Assembly (NCBI RefSeq): GCF_002257645.1
Contig: NZ_NQMO01000015.1
Span: forward strand, 1-64,000
From: Paenibacillus sp. XY044
Lineage (GTDB): Bacteria > Bacillota > Bacilli > Paenibacillales > Paenibacillaceae
Reading direction: 5' to 3'
DNA length: 64,000 nt
Shown here: positions 17,367 to 25,269 of the stretch, piece by piece
Layout of the letters: each line of letters starts with the position of its first letter
Numbering within the stretch: position 1 is the first letter of the stretch
Notes under the pieces: model-generated
Databases searched by the model: none
The model's input: only the letters and a program-made list of their open reading frames with translations
What the model was told of the DNA's origin: nothing
Position numbers and translations under genes: made by a program

Positions 17367-18638
17367 TCATTCAGGATCGTTCACCGAGCCGATGAACAAC
17401 CAGGCGCGAGTCTGCGTATCCTCGATCGCCAGGAAGAACGGCCGGTTCACCGTCATTTCATGCACCTTCATCGGCATGGAGCCGGATTCGGCCCCGATGA
17501 CCGTTGCCGCCGCCGCTTCGGTTCCCTTTTCGTTGACGTCCAGTACCATCCGGTGCAGAACCTTGGACAGGAATAACGGGCGAATGTCGGCCATATGGGA
17601 AAAGTCGGCCCCATCCGGCTGAAAGGCCTGCTTCATGCCGAGCCGGATAAGCGGATCCTTCAGGTCGCCGCCGTACTCTGCCTTGAACCGGGGCAGTCCG
17701 AGCTGCACGGATGCCTCATCAAAGGGCTGCTGCCACAGAGCGGGGTCTGCCCAGAGCTGTTGCTCCAATTGGTCCAGTGAAGAGCCGGCGGCGGGAAGGA
17801 TGACCAGCATATCCATGCGGCCGTCTCCGTAAGGAAGGCGGACGGCCTGCCAATCGGGGGTTTCTTTATACGGCAGCATGTTGGCGGTATGCATCATGGG
17901 AAGCGTCCGTTCGCTGCCGTCCGCCAGCATGAACGGTTCCTCCTTGGTGTACTTCGGATTGAACGGATCGGTCCATGCCCCATTAAAATAAATCGCGTTG
18001 GCCAGCACCGCAATCGTTGACTTTGGCAGCGGCTGCACCAGCATCTTCTCGATTTTGCCCCCGGTCTCCTTGCTGATCCAGCGGTTAATCGTCTTCGTCG
18101 ACTTGTCGGAAGCGAAATCAACCTCCTGAACCTCGGCCCCGTAGCTGTCCTTGCCTGCCTGGATAAAAGAGTCCTTGAAGGGAACGCCCTGCTGGTGCCA
18201 GATCGCATTGGCGATGTTCAGCCGCACGCCGGAATCCTCCCCTTCCAGCAGCCTGGCTAAAATTCGGTTTCCCGCGTTAAACTCACTCAGCGGCATGTCT
18301 TTCAGCCCGAATACGGAAGCCATTTCGCTTGCCGTCGTGCCGGCGCTGCCGTTGTAGGCCATGGATAGGGCCGTCCAGATGCTGTAGGGGGAGAGAAGAA
18401 CATTGTCTCCGGCTTCGGCCTGCCCGACAAGTTCGCGGTGGAGCTGCAGTCCCAGGCGGTTGTGGGCGGAGATGAGCGCAGGATCGACTTTGCCCGCCTC
18501 CTGCTTCCGGGCCTCCAGGGAGATCGGAGGAGACGGATTGCCGCGTTGGCCGGGACTGCCATCTTCCTGCTTCGAGCATGCGGTTAGTGCCAGAAGAAGC
18601 ATGGCGAGCAGCAGGTGCAGCATTTTGGTTGTTGGCAT
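17367..18638 (-). CDS. Serpin-family protease inhibitor, lipoprotein
   Basis: Serine-protease inhibitor fold anchored to the outer face of the membrane. Lipobox LTAC gives lipidated Cys21; a flexible Pro/Ser/Gln linker precedes the serpin domain (about 55-423). Family motifs seen: NVLLSPYSIWTALSMAYNGS, the shutter region NAIYFNGAWTDPF, and C-terminal VNRPFFLAIED. The reactive-centre hinge EKGTEAAAAT has small residues throughout, which in serpins goes with inhibitory loop insertion. Counting 17 residues from the hinge Glu puts the scissile bond near GAESG/SMPM, suggesting a small P1 residue and an elastase- or subtilisin-like target. ATG 18638 is preceded by AAGGAGG. Serpins are rare in Firmicutes. 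Confidence 0.92.
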   Translation of the reverse strand: MPTTKMLHLLLAMLLLALTACSKQEDGSPGQRGNPSPPISLEARKQEAGKVDPALISAHNRLGLQLHRELVGQAEAGDNVLLSPYSIWTALSMAYNGSAGTTASEMASVFGLKDMPLSEFNAGNRILARLLEGEDSGVRLNIANAIWHQQGVPFKDSFIQAGKDSYGAEVQEVDFASDKSTKTINRWISKETGGKIEKMLVQPLPKSTIAVLANAIYFNGAWTDPFNPKYTKEEPFMLADGSERTLPMMHTANMLPYKETPDWQAVRLPYGDGRMDMLVILPAAGSSLDQLEQQLWADPALWQQPFDEASVQLGLPRFKAEYGGDLKDPLIRLGMKQAFQPDGADFSHMADIRPLFLSKVLHRMVLDVNEKGTEAAAATVIGAESGSMPMKVHEMTVNRPFFLAIEDTQTRAWLFIGSVNDPE

Positions 18639-18850
18639 GGATCGGAAACCTCCTTATCGATGGAATCAGGTCTTCAGATAGGTTAACTATTCGCGCCGGT
18701 AAAAAGGATGACGTCCGTTCATATTTCATATGTTGAAATGGTTTGCGTTAAAAAATGGTAAAAGGGGTGTTGCCTACCAGACGGTTATGAGCCGCCGGAA
18801 GTTGCACCTAAAGCCCATTTCTAGATGGAAGCGTTGCCACTTCCCGGAAT

Positions 18851-18880
18851 TTGATTCGCACAACTCGGGAACGGTATAAT
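18851..18880 (+). promoter_or_regulatory. Sigma-A-like promoter of the MarR operon
   Basis: TTGATT (18851-18856), an 18-base spacer and a perfect TATAAT (18875-18880), 66 bases before the start. A weak inverted repeat GTCAATCTAACTGAC (18895-18909) lies downstream and could be an operator. Confidence 0.6.
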
Positions 18881-18946
18881 GAGAATGCTTTGAAGTCAAT
18901 CTAACTGACCAATTTATTCCTTTAAGACAGCAAGGAGTTGTACAAC

Positions 18947-19420
18947 ATGTCCAAAACATTTCCATATAACCAAGATTTGGCTTCCCTGCTATCGCTCTCC
19001 TTCAGCGCGATGAACCAGGAGCTCCATAACCGCCTGAAGGAGGCGGGATTCGGCGATGTGCGTCCGGCGCACAGCTTTTTGTTCCAGGGCTTGATGCCGG
19101 ATGGGGCGACGGCCAAGACGCTCGTGGCGCATCTGGGCATATCCAAGCAGGCGGTCAGCCAAATGCTCGACTACCTGGAGGAATGCGGCTATGTCGCGCG
19201 CAAGCCCCACCCGTCCGACGGCCGGGGCAAGATGGTCGTCCTGACCGACCGCGGCTGGTCGCTGGTGCGGACGAAAGAGAACATTTACAAGGAGATTGAG
19301 CAGCGCTGGGCCCGGATGATCGGGAGTGACCATATGAAGGCGCTGCAGCAGGATTTGAAGCACATTATCGAAAACGTCAACGAAGAGGATCTACAGCACC
19401 CACTGCGCCCCGTGTGGTAG
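18947..19420 (+). CDS. MarR family transcriptional regulator
   Basis: Winged-helix dimeric regulator of 157 residues. The recognition helix is in HLGISKQAVSQMLDYLEECGYV and the wing carries the conserved DGRGKMVVLTDRG. ATG 18947 follows AAGGAG by 9 bases; a TTG three codons earlier is rejected. The next two genes follow with 3-base gaps (FAD oxidoreductase and a short MFS protein), so this is probably the operon's own regulator. The ligand is unknown. Confidence 0.92.
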   Translation: MSKTFPYNQDLASLLSLSFSAMNQELHNRLKEAGFGDVRPAHSFLFQGLMPDGATAKTLVAHLGISKQAVSQMLDYLEECGYVARKPHPSDGRGKMVVLTDRGWSLVRTKENIYKEIEQRWARMIGSDHMKALQQDLKHIIENVNEEDLQHPLRPVW

Positions 19421-19423
19421 GCG

Positions 19424-20860
19424 ATGGCGAAAAAGGGAGCGGTGCTGCTGCTGCTGGTCATTCTTTGCGTGTATGAATATATCCGTACCGATACGCCGGA
19501 CCAGAACCCTTATCTCATTACCGACTACAGCCGGCTTCACCCCGTTAAGGTGGAGAGGGTGGTCAAAGGCCAGAAGGAGGAGCAGCTGGTCCGGCTGCTT
19601 CAGGAGGCAAGGGAGAAACAACTTACCGTATCGATTGCGGGCCAGCGTCATAGCCAGGGAGGGCATACCTACTATAAAGACGGGATTGTCGTCGATATGA
19701 CCGATTACAACCGGGTCCTGTCCGTCGATCCGGATCAGCGGCAAATCCGCGTACAGGCCGGGGCTACCTGGGAGCAGGTCCAGAAAGCCGTTAATCCGTA
19801 CCATTTGTCCGTAAAGACGATGCAGTCGCAAAATATTTTTACCGTTGGCGGCTCCATTAGCGTTAACGCGCACGGACGCGACATCCGGAGCGGTTCCCTG
19901 ATCGGCAGCGTGGATTCATTCCGGTTGCTGACCGCAGACGGTCAAATCCGCAGCATCAGCCGGGAAGACAACCCGGAACTGTTTCGGCTCGCGCTCGGCG
20001 GGTACGGCCTGTTCGGCATCATTCTGGATGTAACGCTGAATTTGACGGATGACGAGGTTTACCGGATGAGGAGCGAGGCAGTGAAGGTGGAGGATTATAG
20101 CCGGTATTTTCAGGAGAAGGTGCTGGGAAATCCCGATGTGCGCATGCATATCGCCCGGGTTTCGGTGGCGCCGGACCGCTTTTTGACGGACATGTATGCG
20201 ATCAATTATTCGGCAGACCCTAAGCTGCGGCTGGTGGATTATGATAAGCTGCGGACCCGCGATCAGGGCGTCATCCCGAGTAAAATCATGTTCAGCCTGA
20301 ACCGGGGCAGCGATTGGGGAAAGAACACATTCTGGTCTTTGCAGAAGCTGTATTTTACCAAGCAGCAAAATAAGGCGATCAGTCGGAACAACGCCATGCG
20401 CTCCGAGAGCGAATTTATGGAATACGGCCAGCCCGGCGCGAATGATCTGCTGCAGGAGTATTTTATTCCGGTGGACCAATTTGCGGATTTTGTTCATGGG
20501 ATGAAAGATATCGTGCGGGATGACAAGCTTAACCTGCTGAATATTACCGTCCGCTACGTTCAGGAGGATCATGAAGCCGTTCTCTCTTATGCGCAAAAAG
20601 ACATGTTTGCCCTCGTATGTTTGTTTCATGTGCCGTTATCGGAGCAAGGGCAGGCGAAAGTAAGGGAAGGGATCCGGGATCTGATCGATGAAGTGGAGCA
20701 TGAGGGTGGAACCTACTATCTGCCTTATGCGGCATACCCTACGGTTGACCAGTTCAGACGGGTCTATCCGGAGTATCGCGATTTTTTTCGGAAGAAGGAT
20801 GAATACGATCCTCGGCATCTTTTTATGAACTATTTTTATGAACAATACAAAGGGGAGTAG
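19424..20860 (+). CDS. FAD-binding oxidoreductase, membrane-anchored (VAO/PCMH type)
   Basis: Flavoprotein of the vanillyl-alcohol-oxidase fold, 478 residues. An N-terminal hydrophobic segment (AVLLLLVILCVYEYI) probably anchors it with the enzyme domain outside. The FAD-binding half (about 45-220) shows AGQRHSQGGHTYYKDG and NIFTVGGSISVNAHGRD, typical of PCMH domains; the C-terminal half would bind substrate. No covalent-FAD CxxH pair is evident; the His in GQRHSQGG is a candidate attachment site. It begins 3 bases after the MarR stop with a weak ribosome site, indicating translational coupling. Substrate unknown; sugar-alcohol or aldonolactone-type oxidases share this fold. Confidence 0.88.
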   Translation: MAKKGAVLLLLVILCVYEYIRTDTPDQNPYLITDYSRLHPVKVERVVKGQKEEQLVRLLQEAREKQLTVSIAGQRHSQGGHTYYKDGIVVDMTDYNRVLSVDPDQRQIRVQAGATWEQVQKAVNPYHLSVKTMQSQNIFTVGGSISVNAHGRDIRSGSLIGSVDSFRLLTADGQIRSISREDNPELFRLALGGYGLFGIILDVTLNLTDDEVYRMRSEAVKVEDYSRYFQEKVLGNPDVRMHIARVSVAPDRFLTDMYAINYSADPKLRLVDYDKLRTRDQGVIPSKIMFSLNRGSDWGKNTFWSLQKLYFTKQQNKAISRNNAMRSESEFMEYGQPGANDLLQEYFIPVDQFADFVHGMKDIVRDDKLNLLNITVRYVQEDHEAVLSYAQKDMFALVCLFHVPLSEQGQAKVREGIRDLIDEVEHEGGTYYLPYAAYPTVDQFRRVYPEYRDFFRKKDEYDPRHLFMNYFYEQYKGE

Positions 20861-20863
20861 GCC

Positions 20864-21397
20864 ATGAACATGAGGTGGCTGATCCGTTCCCAAAGCATGG
20901 TGACGCTCGCTTCCGGCATGATATATCCTTATTATCTTCTGTTTCTGAAAAATCTGGGCAACAGCTATGCCAAATACGGCCTGGCTTTTGCCGTGTTTAC
21001 GATCAGCTCCGCGGCGTTTTCCCAGTGGCTCGCCCCGAGGCTGGACCGCAGCAGTTACCGGGTGCTGCTTATCAGCTCCCTTGGCATGATGCTGGCGATG
21101 CTGGCGTTCCCCTGGGTCCAGTCCTATGCGTGGGTACTGTTTCTTCAGCTATTGATGGGTTGCTGCAGTGCTATGCAAAAGATGAGCGAACGCCTGCTGC
21201 TTGCCGATCATACGGTCCAGGGAGAGCGGGGACCGGTGATCGGTTCCTATCATTTCTGGACCTCGGCCGCATCCGGCTTCGCCGTCATTCTCGGCGGTTA
21301 CCTGATCGACTGGCTGACGATCGACGCCTTATTTTATGCCAGTGCCGTCATGTACGGAGTCAGTGCCTGGGCGGTTTGGAGAATGCGCAGGCCGTGA
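20864..21397 (+). CDS. Half-length MFS-like membrane protein
   Basis: Six predicted membrane segments in 177 residues, about half of a typical 12-helix major facilitator. The loop SQWLAPRLDRSSYRVL resembles the cytoplasmic motif between helices 2 and 3. No continuation of the fold is found in other frames downstream, and a terminator follows, so it is either a genuine short member that dimerises or a truncated transporter. The ATG at 20864 follows AAAGGGGAG and the gene is coupled to the FAD oxidoreductase. Confidence 0.75.
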   Translation: MNMRWLIRSQSMVTLASGMIYPYYLLFLKNLGNSYAKYGLAFAVFTISSAAFSQWLAPRLDRSSYRVLLISSLGMMLAMLAFPWVQSYAWVLFLQLLMGCCSAMQKMSERLLLADHTVQGERGPVIGSYHFWTSAASGFAVILGGYLIDWLTIDALFYASAVMYGVSAWAVWRMRRP

Positions 21398-21437
21398 AGG
21401 ACGGGGAGGCCTTCTCCGGAATTGTTGTGAACATGCT

Positions 21438-21484
21438 AAAAAACTGTTGTGATGGCCGTTATGGCTTGGCGGCAGTTTTTTTCG
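21438..21484 (+). terminator. Terminator of the MarR operon
   Basis: AAAAAACTG (21438-21446) and CAGTTTTTTT (21473-21482) with an inner GGCCG/CGGC-rich loop. Confidence 0.7.
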
Positions 21485-21511
21485 CTTTTTGTGACTCGTT
21501 CCCAGACAAGC

Positions 21512-22246
21512 TCACCCCAGCATATGCGTCATCGCGATCATGGAGAGGAGCCCGAAGATGAAGGAAAAGGTCGAAGCCCGCTCGTTGCCGTCCCCGTGGC
21601 TTTCCGGAATGAGCTCCTTGTAAACGACGAACAGCATGGCACCGGCGGCAAAAGCCAACCCGTATGGTACGATACCGGTGAAGGAGGCAGTAAATTTCAG
21701 CCCGGCCCAGCAGGAGAGGAACTCCAGCCCGCCCGTAAGCGCGGCGAGAAGAAAGGCATACCGCTTTCGCATGCCGTGCGTGACCAGGTAGAGTGCCGTC
21801 AGAAAGCCCTCGGGGATGTTTTGCAGGCCGATGCTCAGCGCCACGATCGTTCCCAGCTCCAGGTGAGGACTGCCGTAGCTGACGCCGACCGACAGCCCTT
21901 CGGGTAAATTGTGCAGCGCCATGGCCGACAGAAACATCCAGGACCCGGTCTGTGCATTGTCTCTCCGTTGGATGTCATGATCCGGATCCGTGTGGGGGAT
22001 GAGCAGCTCCATCAGGGTCAACGTCACCGTTCCGAGGAGGATGCCGATCGTCAGCACCCACAGGTTCGACAGCTTGAGGGAAGATGGAATCAGCCCGTAC
22101 GTCGAGGCGGCAACCATGATCCCTGCCGTGAAGGCGAGCAGGCTGTCTCTGCCCCGGTGGCTGATATTCGAAAAGAGCAGGGCGGGAAGGGCTCCCGCCG
22201 CCGTACAAAGGGAAGTCGCAAGGCTCCCCAGAATCATTGCGTTCAC
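21512..22246 (-). CDS. ZIP family divalent metal transporter
   Basis: Membrane importer for zinc or related divalent cations, 244 residues and eight predicted helices. The binuclear metal site motifs are clear: AMALHNLPEGLSVG in helix 4 and IGLQNIPEGFLTAL in helix 5. A short histidine/aspartate-rich loop (PHTDPDHDIQRRD) lies between helices 3 and 4, as expected for ZIP proteins. It converges on the MarR operon. No Zur box is visible upstream. Confidence 0.92.
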   Translation of the reverse strand: MNAMILGSLATSLCTAAGALPALLFSNISHRGRDSLLAFTAGIMVAASTYGLIPSSLKLSNLWVLTIGILLGTVTLTLMELLIPHTDPDHDIQRRDNAQTGSWMFLSAMALHNLPEGLSVGVSYGSPHLELGTIVALSIGLQNIPEGFLTALYLVTHGMRKRYAFLLAALTGGLEFLSCWAGLKFTASFTGIVPYGLAFAAGAMLFVVYKELIPESHGDGNERASTFSFIFGLLSMIAMTHMLG

Positions 22247-22400
22247 GTATGCCTCCTGCCGCCAGCGACTAAAATGCCATGGCTACACCTGTTTTCATAC
22301 CGGTGCATGTCATCACAGCCGTCGGGCTTGTTCGTATTTAATTTAAAATATGAACAAGCCTGCCGAAGCATGACCCCGACCAGATATTTAGCATGCTGAC

Positions 22401-22442
22401 AACAAAGAACCGTCCACCCTCAGGGGCGAACGGTTCTTTGTT
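22401..22442. terminator. Terminator downstream of the cyclophilin gene
   Basis: AACAAAGAACCG and its exact complement CGGTTCTTTGTT around an 18-base loop; it lies after the cyclophilin stop on the minus strand. Confidence 0.8.
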
Positions 22443-22488
22443 GTATTACGATGTGCTGCGCCGTACAAGCGAGCGGCTTCGCACAGGT

Positions 22489-23244
22489 TTATTTCTCGGT
22501 AATCGTGACGCCGTCGATCGTAACTTTCTCGGTCGGGGTGCTTTCCTCGCCGCTAGGTCCGACGGTGACCGGTGTTTTGGCGATCTGCATCACGACGTCC
22601 ATACCCTTCGTAACCTTGCCAAAAATGGTGTAGTTCGGCTGTTGGTTCAGGTAATCGCTGTCCGCGCCGGTGCAGATGAAGAACTGGCTGCCGTTCGTAT
22701 CCGGTCCGGCATTCGCCATGGCGACGATGCCAGGTTCGTATTTATAATTCGTTTTCTCATCCTCAAAAGAGTATCCCGGTCCGCCGGAGCCTGTTCCGGT
22801 CGGGTCGCCGGTCTGTACCATGAATGTTTCGATAATCCGGTGGAACACGACCCCGTTATAAAAACCTTCCTTGGACAGGAACACGAAGTTGTTGACTGTC
22901 TTCGGTGCGTCCTTGGCGAAAAGCTCGACCGTAAACGTGCCTTTGGACGTTTTGACTTCAGCCTCGTACTTTTTGTTCTGGTCGATCTGCATGGCAGGCG
23001 GGCTTGTCCAGCTCTTCTGCTCCTGACCGGAGGCCGAGGTCGAACCGTCCGTAGAGGAATCCGATCCTGCCGTATCGGACGATGACGAATTGCCGGAAGT
23101 TTGATCCGTCGTCTGCTCTGTAGTTTGTCCCCCGGATGTGTCCTTCGACGCATCCTCGTCGCTGTTTTTCTTGCCGCATCCGCCAAGTGCAAGTGCCGCT
23201 GTCAGCACGAGAACGAGTGGAAGCGTGAATGTCTTCAGTTTCAT
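22489..23244 (-). CDS. Peptidyl-prolyl cis-trans isomerase, cyclophilin type, lipoprotein
   Basis: Extracytoplasmic folding catalyst of 251 residues. Lipobox LGGC is followed by a long Ser/Thr/Gln/Asp-rich linker (about 25-85), then a cyclophilin domain with FHRIIETFMVQTGDPTGTG, the catalytic Arg in FHRI, and GSQFFICTG. ATG at 23244 follows AAGGAGTG; a longer frame begins nine codons earlier without a ribosome site. Monocistronic. Its clients are unknown; the linker suits a role at the wall-membrane interface, alongside the BdbDC oxidoreductases elsewhere in this window. Confidence 0.93.
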   Translation of the reverse strand: MKLKTFTLPLVLVLTAALALGGCGKKNSDEDASKDTSGGQTTEQTTDQTSGNSSSSDTAGSDSSTDGSTSASGQEQKSWTSPPAMQIDQNKKYEAEVKTSKGTFTVELFAKDAPKTVNNFVFLSKEGFYNGVVFHRIIETFMVQTGDPTGTGSGGPGYSFEDEKTNYKYEPGIVAMANAGPDTNGSQFFICTGADSDYLNQQPNYTIFGKVTKGMDVVMQIAKTPVTVGPSGEESTPTEKVTIDGVTITEK

Positions 23245-23433
23245 GAAATTGAGGTTCACTCCTTTGTGCAATCTGGTTTAATCATAGCGATTTTTGCGGA
23301 TAAAATCCACTTTGGCAGAAGGCTGGATTCTTCAGGCTTTTTGCTGCATGCTGACATTCCATGAAACTTCGCGGCACGCTATGACGTTTATTACATATAA
23401 CAGAAGATCGCATACTGAAAAGGAGGGAACGTT

Positions 23434-24363
23434 ATGTTTGAAGAAGCCAACCGTCAGTTGACGAAGCTGAAAGAGGACATCCGGAACAAAACGAAATATG
23501 ATAACCGGATGCAGGAATTGGCGCGGGAGCTGAGAGAGCATAAGGATGAAGCCGAGCGCTGGAAGCTCAGGCTTGCCGATGAGGACAAGGACGTGGAGCG
23601 TCTGACGGGGGCCTCGCTCTCCGGTTTGTTTTACAGCCTGATCGGCCGGAAAGAGGAGAAGCTGGAGCGGGAGCAGCTGGAAGTGCTGGAGGTCAAGGCG
23701 AAATACGATATGGCCATCCGCGGCGTGGCGGACATCCAAAGCGAACTGCAAGAGCTGGAACGGAAGTTCCAGGAGGTTCGTTACGCGGAGTTTGAATATG
23801 AGAAGATTCTGGACGAGAAGGAAAAAGTGATTTTACGGAACAACTCCGAGCTGGCGGGACTTGCAGAAGAGCAGGCCGATCTGTCGGTCCAACTTAAGGA
23901 ACTGAAAGAGGCGGTGCGCGCGGGCGAAGTCGTGCTGGAAGACCTGGAGCGGGCGGATGACAGTCTGGGATCGGCCAGGAATTGGGGCACTTATGATATG
24001 CTCGGTGGCGGCATGATCTCCACGCATATGAAGCACAGCCGCATCGACGAGGCGATGGAACAGATTGAATCAGCCCAGTCCAGTCTGCGCCGGTTCGGCA
24101 AAGAGCTGAAGGACGTGCAAATGGCGCTGGATATCGAGATCGGAATTGGGAGCTTTCTGAAATTTTCCGATTATTTCTTCGACGGTTTTATATCCGATTG
24201 GCTCGTGCAGGGGAGAATCCGGGACACCCAGGACGAGGTGCAGGAGAAAATAACCGAAGTAGAGCGGATTGTCCGCCGCCTGGAGGGAGAGTATTCACGC
24301 CTCGATACCCGGCTGGCGGATACGAAGCGGAAATACGAGTCTATCATCGAGTTGGCGGAGTAG
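23434..24363 (+). CDS. Coiled-coil protein of unknown function
   Basis: 309 residues, very rich in Glu, Lys, Arg and Leu with heptad-like spacing over about 1-75, 85-175 and 265-309. A less charged middle section (about 195-260; DMLGGGMISTHMKHSRIDEAMEQ) probably folds into a globular core. There is no signal peptide or membrane segment. AAAAGGAGGG gives a very strong ribosome site. I do not recognise a functional family. It stands alone between the cyclophilin gene and a terminator. Confidence 0.8.
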   Translation: MFEEANRQLTKLKEDIRNKTKYDNRMQELARELREHKDEAERWKLRLADEDKDVERLTGASLSGLFYSLIGRKEEKLEREQLEVLEVKAKYDMAIRGVADIQSELQELERKFQEVRYAEFEYEKILDEKEKVILRNNSELAGLAEEQADLSVQLKELKEAVRAGEVVLEDLERADDSLGSARNWGTYDMLGGGMISTHMKHSRIDEAMEQIESAQSSLRRFGKELKDVQMALDIEIGIGSFLKFSDYFFDGFISDWLVQGRIRDTQDEVQEKITEVERIVRRLEGEYSRLDTRLADTKRKYESIIELAE

Positions 24364-24480
24364 CATAATCCGATGTCAAAAGAACGTTATGCCAAAAGAA
24401 CCGTCATGTCAAAGAACTCAAAACAACGCTCTGCAGCCGCAATGTTAAACAAAACGCGATGTCATGACGACACTTGCAAA

Positions 24481-24531
24481 AAGAAGCCGCCGGTCCCTGC
24501 TCTGACGAGCATGCCGTGCGGCTTCTTATTT
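24481..24531 (+). terminator. Terminator after the coiled-coil gene
   Basis: AAGAAGCCGC (24481-24490) and GCGGCTTCTT (24518-24527) with AAAA before and TATTT after. Confidence 0.75.
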
Positions 24532-24588
24532 GGCAAACGTGCTAACTTTGGCGTAAATGGCCACGGCCATACCCCAACGTAGACGTAA

Positions 24589-24835
24589 ATGCAAAAGTGC
24601 ATCTATTTGGCGGCGAAACAGGCCATTTCGAAGAAATAACTGCAAAAATGCCGTTATTTGGTCAGTCTAAGCCAAAACGGCCATCAAAGGCCGAAATAGA
24701 TGCACAATTGCAGTTATTTAACGGTCAATTGGCTAAAATCGTGAAATTAGATCACTTTTGCCAGCTATTTAGTTAACGGCAGGCTATTATCCGTAGATTG
24801 GATGAATATGTGCCAGCTATTTAGTCACCGACGGG
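24589..24835. repeat. Non-coding stretch of short degenerate repeats
   Basis: No gene. The stretch carries related words: TGCCAGCTATTTAGT occurs exactly twice (24759-24773 and 24811-24825); AAATAAC/GTTATTT flank TGCAAAAATGCC (24634-24659); GCAAAAGTGCATCTATTT and AAATAGATGCACAATTGC are near-inverted copies. It is more AT-rich than its neighbours. It looks like a dispersed intergenic element. Confidence 0.6.
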
Positions 24836-24850
24836 CTAAAAGGTCTCCGC

Positions 24851-25132
24851 CTAAGGCTTCCACTCCACGCTCTGAAGCAGCTGATGCTTCATCAGCGCCA
24901 GCACGAAGTCCACGTAATATTCCTTCCGGACGATCGCGCCGTATTCGTGATTTTTGTAGACATAAAACAAGGCGTCGGTGTAGATATCGTTGTCCTCGAA
25001 AAAGCGTCTGATCTGCTTGAGCCGGTCCAGATAAGGCTCTTCCTGCAGCAACCGGATGCGGAACTCCGCGTCCTGCTCGTTGACGCTTTCCGTAATCTGA
25101 ATGATGCTCGGGTCGTAACGATACTCCAGCAT
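24851..25132 (-). CDS. Small conserved-looking protein of unknown function
   Basis: 93 residues, acidic, no signal peptide or membrane segment; predicted mostly helical with many Tyr (RKEYYVDFVLALMKHQL). GGGAGGATC precedes the ATG. It lies upstream of nothing co-oriented within 280 bases except an intergenic gap, and downstream of the NhaD-type gene on the same strand... the gap between them (25133-25269) shows no other gene. I cannot name a family; the strong ribosome site and protein-like composition support a real gene. Confidence 0.7.
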   Translation of the reverse strand: MLEYRYDPSIIQITESVNEQDAEFRIRLLQEEPYLDRLKQIRRFFEDNDIYTDALFYVYKNHEYGAIVRKEYYVDFVLALMKHQLLQSVEWKP

Positions 25133-25269
25133 AAGTGATCCTCCCTCGCTAGTGTCTATTTGCGCTGCTTCCAGAGGCCATCCGGCTTGCCGCCTTCAGC
25201 GATGTCCAACCTGCCAATGTCCCCCATGATTTCCATATGACATCAACAACGGCAAATTGTCAGCGGCGG

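Noticed and set aside
24373..24582. 69-codon plus-strand frame
   Set aside because: No proper ribosome site; it runs through the terminator at 24481-24531.
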